From contig JAIRLK010000204.1 in assembly GCA_031259515.1 (NCBI GenBank), positions 1 to 12,334 of the forward strand: a DNA stretch of 12,334 bases, in the 5' to 3' direction. The DNA comes from Treponema sp. Its GTDB lineage: Bacteria > Spirochaetota > Spirochaetia > Treponematales > Breznakiellaceae. The first letter of the stretch is position 1. Every line of letters begins with the position of its first letter. Made by a program: the position numbers and the translations under genes. The notes beneath the pieces were generated by a model. That model worked only from the letters and a program-made list of their open reading frames with translations, had not been told where the DNA came from and made no database searches. Positions 5,407 to 11,708 of this stretch are shown piece by piece.

Positions 5407-7008
5407 TTAATAGGGAATAATCCGATCCAGCGGGACCCAGCCTGCCTTACCTTCAAAAGATTCAATGTAGGCCCAGGCATCCGTCACCGAACGGATCCGC
5501 ACTGCTTCCCCTTCCCGGAAAAACATATCCGGAACGCTCCCTTCTTCCGGCATCCTAAAAGAGCCCGTTTCCCGAAGTACCCCGGTACGAATTTTAGGGG
5601 TAAAACCCCGCAAACCTCTCACCGAACCGCCGAAATATCCGTAGAGACCTATCCCGATCATACCACATAAAAGAACGACAATAAACGTATAACCCCAGGA
5701 AGAACCTGAAGTTACGGGAAAAATTTTCCGCCTGCCGCCTGTAATGAAGGCGGCAGGAAGCATGAAGAGCAGGATGAAGGAAGCTGCGGCAGCCAGCGCC
5801 AGGAAAAAGCCCCGGGGCCTCCACCCCTCGTCTTCGGTGAATCCCAAGCCCAGGGCGGTTTCGGCAGACCGGCGCAGAGAAGCCAGAACCGGACCCGCCG
5901 CGAGTTCCCGCTCGTTCAGTCTGAGGATAACCAGGGCTTCAGCATACATACCCCGATCCCAATATGAACGGGCTTCCGTGATGGCCTGTTCATAGCCTCT
6001 TATAAATATATTGAGGAAAAGCGGGAAAACCGTGTCTGAGCTGTCCGGAAAGGAGGGAGCCGGGGGCGGCCCTTCGCCAACACGCGCCGCGCCATCCCCG
6101 GTTCCGACATTCGCCCCCTGATCCGGAACCAGCGCGGGCCCTTGCGCGGACGAAAGGCCGGAAGCCGCCGGGGTTGCGGGCAGAACCCTAAACTCCCGGG
6201 CGGGAATGAGCAGGGAGGCGTCCCCATATTTCACCAGGCCGGAGGGAAGGCGGACGGAGGGCCCCTCCAGAGCGATAATACGAAAACGGAGGACAAACTC
6301 TCCGGGTCCGGTTTCCGCCGCGCCCAGGGTCTCGACGATGGCGTTAACCGGCGCTTCAATCCGGCATGAAAGCATGGCGGCCTGCCGGTTTTCCACCTTC
6401 CCCGTCCTCACGCGGATCCTTACTTCGACGCTCCGGCCTACCGTCAGGGATGAAGGTACCGGTTCCCATACCACAACGGCCTCCCCGGTATCGCCCCGGA
6501 CCAGGGCGGATACCGGAGGGCTGTAACCCAGACGCCCCGGGGCCCGTACTTCAAAGGGGGCAAAGGAAACCCGCCCGATCTGGCCGGGGACAAAAAAGAA
6601 GTCCACCGCAGTCCACTTTTCTCCCGCCTCCGGTTTAGCCGCCCCGCCCTGTCCGGCAAGCCGGGCGGAGGTACGGATTCGGTCCAGGACAAGGAAGGAG
6701 GGAAGATCGGGAATGATGACGGAAACCTCTTGGGGATTCGGGTGATTCACCAGGATACGGATCATCCATTCCCCATGAACCTCCGGGATTTCCGGGGAAG
6801 TTTCCAGAAGCACTTCCAACTCCCCTTTGAATTCTTCGGGGGGCTCGGTTTCGGGAGTAAGGCCGTATTCAGCGTAGTAATCCGGGTCAGGGAAATAACC
6901 GGTTTCCTGGGAAAAAACCGGCCGGAGAAGGGTGGATAAAAACACAAAAAATCCCAAAAGAGCCTTGAAAAGCGTGAAATCACGCCTTTCTTTATGCGAA
7001 TTATGCAA
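5407..7008 (-). CDS. batD: BatD-type aerotolerance protein with a BatE-like TPR/TM/SH3 C-terminal half
   Basis: From a TTG at 7008 the protein is 533 residues. An N-terminal signal peptide (charged HNSHKERRDF, hydrophobic core, cleavage after VFS at about 33) is followed by an extracytoplasmic region with beta-sandwich-like stretches (about 50-270). Next come a proline/glycine-rich linker (about 275-325), a helical TPR-like stretch (GMYAEALVILRLNERELA), two membrane segments (about 401-425 and 438-461) and an SH3-like domain (about 472-533, ending GWVPLDRIIPY). The N-terminal plan and operon position fit BatD; the C-terminal plan resembles BatE of Bacteroidetes, so a fusion is likely (inference). 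The start is uncertain: AGGAG (7024-7020) is 11 bases from TTG, both lie at a repeat copy, and the frame stays open to 7221. No ATG occurs near the signal peptide. Confidence 0.72.
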   Translation of the reverse strand: MHNSHKERRDFTLFKALLGFFVFLSTLLRPVFSQETGYFPDPDYYAEYGLTPETEPPEEFKGELEVLLETSPEIPEVHGEWMIRILVNHPNPQEVSVIIPDLPSFLVLDRIRTSARLAGQGGAAKPEAGEKWTAVDFFFVPGQIGRVSFAPFEVRAPGRLGYSPPVSALVRGDTGEAVVVWEPVPSSLTVGRSVEVRIRVRTGKVENRQAAMLSCRIEAPVNAIVETLGAAETGPGEFVLRFRIIALEGPSVRLPSGLVKYGDASLLIPAREFRVLPATPAASGLSSAQGPALVPDQGANVGTGDGAARVGEGPPPAPSFPDSSDTVFPLFLNIFIRGYEQAITEARSYWDRGMYAEALVILRLNERELAAGPVLASLRRSAETALGLGFTEDEGWRPRGFFLALAAAASFILLFMLPAAFITGGRRKIFPVTSGSSWGYTFIVVLLCGMIGIGLYGYFGGSVRGLRGFTPKIRTGVLRETGSFRMPEEGSVPDMFFREGEAVRIRSVTDAWAYIESFEGKAGWVPLDRIIPY

Positions 7009-7170
7009 AGTGCAACAGGCTCCTAGCAGTTTGTTGCGCTTCGTGCATAAAATCCTGAAAAATCGCCGGTTAGGCGATTTTTTACCCTGCAAACTGCGTA
7101 AGGAACCCGATAATCGTGGTTTTTGCGGTACTTTGCACCGCAAAAACCAACAAGTGCAACAGGCTCCTAG
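7008..7170. repeat. Repeat mosaic between the TPR gene and batD, bounded by 19-bp direct repeats
   Basis: AAGTGCAACAGGCTCCTAG occurs at 7008-7026 and again, identically, at 7152-7170, a period of 144 bases. Between them are a 7-bp stem hairpin (7061-7079) and a perfect 12-bp inverted repeat with a 7-base loop (GGTTTTTGCGGT at 7118-7129, ACCGCAAAAACC at 7137-7148). On the minus strand the outer copy supplies the TPR-gene stop codon (TAG 7169-7167) and the inner copy supplies the AGGAG before batD. This looks like an element inserted at the junction with duplication of the flanking sequence, or an internal array of a dispersed repeat. Confidence 0.72.
7057..7084. terminator. Bidirectional intrinsic-terminator-like hairpin
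   Basis: AATCGCC-ggtta-GGCGATT (7061-7079) is preceded by A's and followed by T's. Read on either strand it is therefore a GC stem followed by a run of T's (six to seven on plus, five on minus). In the operon direction (minus) it could attenuate transcription between the TPR gene and batD. The stem is short, so efficiency is uncertain. Confidence 0.5.
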
Positions 7171-7826
7171 TAATCCGGGCCCGATACGGAAGCGTCTTCG
7201 ACCCATTCCCGGCTTCTCCATCGATCCTGCTCCTTACGGCGTAGATAATCAAAAAGAACGTGATCCAGAACATCGTCCTGGACCCCCTCCCCTCTTCCGG
7301 CCTTATCCCCGTCCGTAAGGGGAACCGGGGCGGCGCTCCCCGGACGATTCATGGACAGGAGGCTCAGTTCCAGGTTTCGCTTCGCTTCGAGATGGCTGCT
7401 ATCGGCTTCCAGGGCCTTACGGAAGTCCTCCGCCGCGCCGGCATAATCCCCGTTCCGAAACCGGATCACCCCGCAATTATAGTGAATCCGGTATCGCAGT
7501 TCACGGTGTTCTTCCTCATCCAGGGCCTCAAGCTCCTGTTCCGCCGCCGCGAAACGCCCCAGGGCCGCCTCTCCCTCATCCAGGGAAAGATACATGACCC
7601 CCAGGCCGTATTCCCCATAGGGCGCGGCGGCGGTAAACGCCAGGGAAGCGCGGTAAGCCACGATAGCCTCTGGGTACATCCCCTGGGAATTGAAAAAGCT
7701 CCCTTCAATTATTTTAAGCTTCCCCGGCATATCGGAACAGGACGCGGCAAGAAGCAGGGCTGCGGACAGGGCAAAGACTGCCGACCGAGGCCCCGCAAGA
7801 TACCCGGCGCCGTTTTTACGCCCCAT
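7167..7826 (-). CDS. TPR-repeat lipoprotein of the Bat operon (BatC-like)
   Basis: A 219-residue protein with a lipoprotein signal: arginine/lysine-rich start, hydrophobic stretch, and lipobox LAASC with the acylated cysteine at about 30. The rest is helical and contains tetratricopeptide-like units, for example YPEAIVAYRASLAF, then the YNCGVIRFRNGDYAGAAEDFRKALEAD block near 116-142 followed by HLEAKRNLELSLL. TPRs mediate protein-protein contacts, and BatC of other bacteria is a TPR protein placed after BatB. I chose ATG 7826 (not the in-frame ATG at 7850) because GGAGG lies seven bases before it, inside the batB end. The gene then overlaps batB by 11 bases, which suggests coupling. The C-terminus is charged and probably disordered. 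The stop codon falls inside a repeat copy. It would scaffold the VWA proteins at the envelope (inference). Confidence 0.82.
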   Translation of the reverse strand: MGRKNGAGYLAGPRSAVFALSAALLLAASCSDMPGKLKIIEGSFFNSQGMYPEAIVAYRASLAFTAAAPYGEYGLGVMYLSLDEGEAALGRFAAAEQELEALDEEEHRELRYRIHYNCGVIRFRNGDYAGAAEDFRKALEADSSHLEAKRNLELSLLSMNRPGSAAPVPLTDGDKAGRGEGVQDDVLDHVLFDYLRRKEQDRWRSREWVEDASVSGPDY

Positions 7827-8808
7827 GATGACGCCTCCGTTTCTTTTCACACGCCCTGGATGCCCCTAGGGAGGCCAGGGCCGCAATGATGAAGATATAC
7901 GAACGGGAGACCCGCTCCCGCCTGAAACCCGCCGTCCCGGTTTCCCGGACCGCCGCAGCGATATGGTCTGAAAGAAAGGCCGCCGCCCGCTCACGGGTCC
8001 CGTCAAGATAGGCGCCGCCGGTCCGTTCCGCAGCGTTCCGCAGGGTATCCCGGCGGAGAAAACTTGTCGCGGTTTCCTCTTGCCCCGCCTCCGGTCCGGC
8101 GGCGTTGGGGACTATCCCTCCTGTTTCACTGCCCAGGCCCACCGCCGTAATCATGATGTCCCCGGCAAGGGCTTTCTCTATTCCCTGGGAAAAAGACCCC
8201 TGATGGGCTTCTCCGTCGGAAAACAGGATGATGCGCCTGAGGGTGGGAAAACCGCTCTGAAACGCTTCGGAAGCCGCGACAATCAGGGATTCCAGATTGG
8301 TCCCCTGTCCGGTAATGAGGGATGTTGAAAGACCTTCCAGAAAGGCCTTTACCGCCTCGGCATCATCGGTCAGGGGGACGGCGAGAACCCCGGTCCCCTT
8401 CCCCACCGCCACGGCAAAGCGGACTCCCCCGGACAAGGTTACCAGTTCGCGGGCTATGACCGCCGCCTGTTCCAGACGGGAAAGGCTTCCTTCCCCGCCG
8501 TCCCGCACGTCCATGCTCCGGGAAAGATCCAGGGCCAGGACTACATCCACTCCCCGGCGGAATTCCGGCGCAAGCCGGGTTCCCCAGCGGGGCCCGGCCA
8601 GGGCTACGATGAGGCAGGCGGCGAAGAGGAGAAAAAAGAACGCGGACAAGAAGTACCGGAACCGGAGTTCCCGGAATTCCGTTCCCCGCCGGGAGGGGGG
8701 GAAGAAGGCTAGGACACCCCTGTTCAGGCGGTAATGGATGACCGAAAGGAGCGCCAGGGGAACGAGAAGGCCCAGGCACGGAAGCAGGGAGGGATAATCA
8801 AAGCTCAC
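7816..8808 (-). CDS. batB: VWA-domain membrane protein BatB
   Basis: A 330-residue membrane protein. Two N-terminal membrane segments (about 8-25 and 52-72) are followed by a von Willebrand factor A domain (about 87-285), with a C-terminal membrane helix near 302-316 and a basic tail (KKRRRHH). The metal-ion-dependent adhesion site is complete: DLSRS at 94-98, threonine 170 in QGTN, and aspartate 198 in FSDGE. VWA proteins of the MoxR-Bat systems are thought to act with the AAA+ ATPase in envelope stress tolerance or assembly of complexes. The start is GTG at 8808, overlapping the batA stop in GTGA, with GAGG about eight bases upstream. Calling it BatB rather than BatA rests on order (second VWA gene, followed by a TPR gene). 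Confidence 0.86.
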   Translation of the reverse strand: MSFDYPSLLPCLGLLVPLALLSVIHYRLNRGVLAFFPPSRRGTEFRELRFRYFLSAFFFLLFAACLIVALAGPRWGTRLAPEFRRGVDVVLALDLSRSMDVRDGGEGSLSRLEQAAVIARELVTLSGGVRFAVAVGKGTGVLAVPLTDDAEAVKAFLEGLSTSLITGQGTNLESLIVAASEAFQSGFPTLRRIILFSDGEAHQGSFSQGIEKALAGDIMITAVGLGSETGGIVPNAAGPEAGQEETATSFLRRDTLRNAAERTGGAYLDGTRERAAAFLSDHIAAAVRETGTAGFRRERVSRSYIFIIAALASLGASRACEKKRRRHHGA

Positions 8809-9806
8809 AGGAAAGTCCTCAATATCCAGCGCCGTATAAACCGGGGAAGGAGGATCAGAACCAGGGCCGCCAGGGACACCTGCCTCTGAATGTCTTCTGT
8901 TCTGCTCACCGTTCCTGAACGCCCGACGGTCATCTCCGCATCCGCGAAACGGGCAAAAGCCTCAGCAAACGCCCTCTCGGAAGGGGCGGCGATGAAGGTT
9001 CCCCCGCCCGTGCGGGCAATGGCGCGGAGGCTTTCCGGGTCAAACCGGGAGTCGAAAGAACCGGTTCTCCGGACTTTAAGGATGGGGTCCACATAATCAA
9101 TGGGGACTTCCCCGGCGGACCCTACGCCTATCACCCAAAGGGACGCTCCGGAAGTCCGCAGAACTTCAGCCGCAGTCTCGGGATGCACCGGCCCGGCGTT
9201 ATTCTCCCCATCGGTGATGAGCGCTACCGCCCGGCGCGGGGCTGAGGAACCCCGTATATGCAGGGCCGCTATGGCAAGACCGAGCCCCAAGGCGGTACCG
9301 TCCCCCAGCTCCCCTATTCTAAGGGTTTCCAGCCGGGAATAGAGGAGCGGCCGGTCAACCGTGGGGGGCAAAAGGAGGCTCGCCTCGTTCCCCACCGCCA
9401 CAAGCCCTATGGCATCCGCAGGCCGGTGGTTTGCAAAATCCAGAACCATATCCCGGGCCGCGGCAAAGCGGGTCCGTCCGTCCATGTCCAGGCCGGCCAT
9501 ACTGGGGCTTGTATCCAGCACAAAGAGCACATCCGCTCCCCGGTCAAGCCAGACGATTTCGGTAGACACGAGCCTGGGCCCCGCAGCCGCGGCAAAAAGG
9601 AGGAAAACGCCACAGAGTTCGGGAATGCCCAGGAGCTTGACGAGCAGGGTCAAATTCAGGACGGGCTTGAAGGGAACGCCCCCCGGCGGTCCCAGGGGAA
9701 TCTCCAGGGTCAGGGCATCCCTGAAAAACCGGGAAACGCCGCAGAGGATGATGATGATTACCGCTCCAACCGGAATCAGGAGGGGCCGTTCAAAGCCTAT
9801 GCTCAT
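8805..9806 (-). CDS. batA: VWA-domain membrane protein BatA
   Basis: A 333-residue membrane protein with the same plan as its downstream neighbour: N-terminal membrane segments (about 8-26 and 57-76), a VWA domain (about 91-290) and a C-terminal hydrophobic helix (about 309-321) with a basic end. The metal site is intact: DTSPS at 98-102, threonine 171 in GDGTALG, and aspartate 199 in ITDGENN. This marks a functional MIDAS-type fold facing the periplasm. ATG 9806 overlaps the preceding stop in ATGA, and GAGG four bases upstream may support initiation. It is the first of two tandem VWA genes after the DUF58 and membrane-protein genes, which matches BatA in known Bat operons. Its precise client is unknown in any species I can cite from sequence. 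Confidence 0.87.
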   Translation of the reverse strand: MSIGFERPLLIPVGAVIIIILCGVSRFFRDALTLEIPLGPPGGVPFKPVLNLTLLVKLLGIPELCGVFLLFAAAAGPRLVSTEIVWLDRGADVLFVLDTSPSMAGLDMDGRTRFAAARDMVLDFANHRPADAIGLVAVGNEASLLLPPTVDRPLLYSRLETLRIGELGDGTALGLGLAIAALHIRGSSAPRRAVALITDGENNAGPVHPETAAEVLRTSGASLWVIGVGSAGEVPIDYVDPILKVRRTGSFDSRFDPESLRAIARTGGGTFIAAPSERAFAEAFARFADAEMTVGRSGTVSRTEDIQRQVSLAALVLILLPRFIRRWILRTFL

Positions 9807-10780
9807 ACCGCCTCGCTTTTACCTTCGGAGGGTCTGGGGGGTCCAAGGCCCCCCAGCGGGGTGCGGGGCAGCGCCCCTGTCTCCCAACGTCCCCCCTCCT
9901 TATTTTTTTCCATTTTCCCGATAAAATCCCGAACCTGCCCCAGAAGCTCCGTCACGCATCCACCTTCTATTTCTCCACCGCTGAACCGCAGCGCATCGCA
10001 GCGGCGGAAAAAATCCGTCAGAAACGGCCCTGCGGGATCGGGGGTCAGGGGTGGGAGCAAAAGAAATTCCTCTCCCGTCATGGCCCGGCAGTTCATCCCG
10101 GTAAAAAGGCCCAAAAAAGTTCTGAACTCCCTTGAAAGGTTGTCCAGCGCCTCAGCAGCTTGCCCCTGCCCGCATGAGTCCAGGGTGAGCCGCAGATTCC
10201 TCAGAACCTTGCCCATAGACCAAAGGAGATGACGCCGCCTGAACAGATCCCGCCAGCGCCGGAAAGCCGGCCCGCCCCTCAGAACCAGCAGGGCAAAACC
10301 CGCGATAAAAGCAACTATTCCCAGGGCGGTTCCGTAGATCATCCCCATCGTACCCGGAACCGCCAGGGGCGGAGCCGGCCCCGAAAGAACCAGGGCGTTC
10401 CCTTCGGCCTCCAGTATGGAGGCGATATGCACGTTAAGCCCCCTAAAGGTGAGGGAAGCGATTTCTATCGGCGGCAACGCTATCACTCCGGGCGTATAGG
10501 CCCTGAAATCAACGATGAGATGACAGGTCTCCCCCCGGTTTTCCAGTTCTACCCGGGTGATGATCAAGCCGGGCGCACGGGGAAGCGCTCCGGGATCATC
10601 CAGAACCGCGCCTCTGACCCCCGGCAAGGCGGTACTCAGGGGAAGCGCCAGCCGTCCCGAATCCCCTACAAAGACCCTTTGCGGAATAAGGTACGCATCC
10701 TCCGGCTGGACGCTGACATCCCGGGCTGTTCCGGGGAACGTTAGGAGGACCAGGCATAGGAGAAGGATGAGGGACCGCAT
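9803..10780 (-). CDS. Membrane-anchored periplasmic protein of the Bat operon (unnamed)
   Basis: A 325-residue protein lying between the DUF58 and BatA genes. It has a clear signal peptide (MRSLILLLCLVLLTFPGTA), a periplasmic beta-rich region (about 22-140), one membrane helix (about 146-168) and a basic then helical cytoplasmic region (about 170-300). Similar-looking proteins of unknown function (DUF4381-like) sit at this place in MoxR/VWA operons; I do not recognise it more closely. It starts in a TGATG overlap with the DUF58 stop and ends in an ATGA overlap with batA. The last roughly 25 residues, rich in G and P (TPLGGLGPPRPSEGK), are encoded by a GC-rich palindromic repeat (9831-9877) and probably do not belong to the original protein. 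A seven-A run just before this tail, with TAA in another frame, is notable. Confidence 0.7.
   Translation of the reverse strand: MRSLILLLCLVLLTFPGTARDVSVQPEDAYLIPQRVFVGDSGRLALPLSTALPGVRGAVLDDPGALPRAPGLIITRVELENRGETCHLIVDFRAYTPGVIALPPIEIASLTFRGLNVHIASILEAEGNALVLSGPAPPLAVPGTMGMIYGTALGIVAFIAGFALLVLRGGPAFRRWRDLFRRRHLLWSMGKVLRNLRLTLDSCGQGQAAEALDNLSREFRTFLGLFTGMNCRAMTGEEFLLLPPLTPDPAGPFLTDFFRRCDALRFSGGEIEGGCVTELLGQVRDFIGKMEKNKEGGRWETGALPRTPLGGLGPPRPSEGKSEAV
9831..9877. repeat. GC-rich double palindrome forming the 3' end of a Bat-operon gene
   Basis: CTGGGGGG-tccaagg-CCCCCCAG (9834-9856) is followed by GGGGC-agc-GCCCC (9865-9877). Bases 9843-9860 match the minus strand of 1062-1079 exactly, and the similarity continues for a few more bases. 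The block is read in frame as the tail of the gene ending at 9803. Confidence 0.65.
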
Positions 10781-11697
10781 CAGCGTCTCCGGGCGCGGTA
10801 GTTCCGGCGCAGTTCTCCCCGGAAGAAGCGGGCCAGAACGCCTGGGGCATAGGCGGCGGTACTCAGCTCCAGCCGGGCCGCGCCAGAGTGGCGGCAGATG
10901 GCCTGCCAGAGCCGGGCGCGATCTTCATGCCATTCGGCCCAGGCGGAGCGGAAGGATGAGGCGGCGGCGGGAGTGTAGAAGCGGTAGGCTGTCTCGCCAT
11001 CTTCCAGGGCAGCCAGGCCTATGCCGGGAGGTATTTCCCGGTCCAGGGGATCGGTGATCCTGACGGCGATAACGTCATGCCTGGCGCAAAGGTCCCCCAT
11101 TTCCCGCTCCCAGTTTACACAGAGGAAGTCGGAGATTACGACCACCAGGCTGCGCCGCTTGAGGAGCCGCCCGGTTCCAGACAAGGCCGCCCCCAGGCCG
11201 CTTCCCCGGCGGGGATTTTCCACGCCCAAGGCGGCGCTTATCATCGCCAATACATAGGGCCTCCCCTTCCGGGGACTGTAGACCCTGGTAATGTCCCGGT
11301 CAAAAAAAGCCGCCCCCACCCGCTGTCCCGTCCTTTCCGCGGAAAAGGCGACCAGGGCGGCGGCCAGCGCCCCCTGTTCATACCTGGTCAAGGCGGCTTT
11401 CCCCACATCCGCAGAGATTCCCCCTGAATGCATGGAAGCGGAGCAGTCCAGGACGATAAACACCGTAAGCTCCCGTTCCTCACGGTAGAGTTTGACAAAA
11501 GGTTTGCCGAACCGGGCGCTTACGTTCCAGTCTATAGAACGGATGTCATCGCCCGCTTCATACTGCCTGACCTCGTCGAATTCTATCCCCTGCCCCCGGA
11601 AAACCGACGCGAATTCCCCGGCTAAAAGATCTTCGGCCAGATCCCGGGAAACAAGGTGAAAGGCGGCTATCTTTCGCAGAAGTTCGTGCCGTTCCAT
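10780..11697 (-). CDS. DUF58-family protein of the MoxR/Bat operon
   Basis: A 305-residue cytoplasmic protein of the DUF58 family. The hallmark VRQYEAGDDIRSIDWNVSAR is at 43-62, followed by FVKLYREERELTVFIVLD, which leads into a VWA-like metal motif DCSAS at 84-88. A second acidic site, ISDFLC, lies further on. There are no membrane segments. DUF58 genes almost always follow moxR, and the protein is presumed to be a partner of that ATPase. ATG 11697 is 11 bases after the moxR stop. There is no ribosome-binding sequence before it; the spacer instead contains CTCCTTT, which resembles the 16S anti-Shine-Dalgarno core. Initiation probably depends on coupling to moxR. The start is supported by the family's usual N-terminal length. 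The stop overlaps the next start as TGATG. Confidence 0.9.
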   Translation of the reverse strand: MERHELLRKIAAFHLVSRDLAEDLLAGEFASVFRGQGIEFDEVRQYEAGDDIRSIDWNVSARFGKPFVKLYREERELTVFIVLDCSASMHSGGISADVGKAALTRYEQGALAAALVAFSAERTGQRVGAAFFDRDITRVYSPRKGRPYVLAMISAALGVENPRRGSGLGAALSGTGRLLKRRSLVVVISDFLCVNWEREMGDLCARHDVIAVRITDPLDREIPPGIGLAALEDGETAYRFYTPAAASSFRSAWAEWHEDRARLWQAICRHSGAARLELSTAAYAPGVLARFFRGELRRNYRARRR

Positions 11698-11708
11698 GAC
11701 AAAGGAGC

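Noticed and set aside
7008..7170. CRISPR array
   Set aside because: There are only two direct copies 144 bases apart, with hairpins rather than a regular spacer between them, and no cas genes.
9258..10232. Long open frame on the plus strand (324 codons) opposite batA and its upstream neighbour
   Set aside because: It is antisense to two genes with clear domains and signal peptides, has low-complexity R/P/G-rich content and no recognisable motif. GC-rich DNA commonly leaves such frames open.
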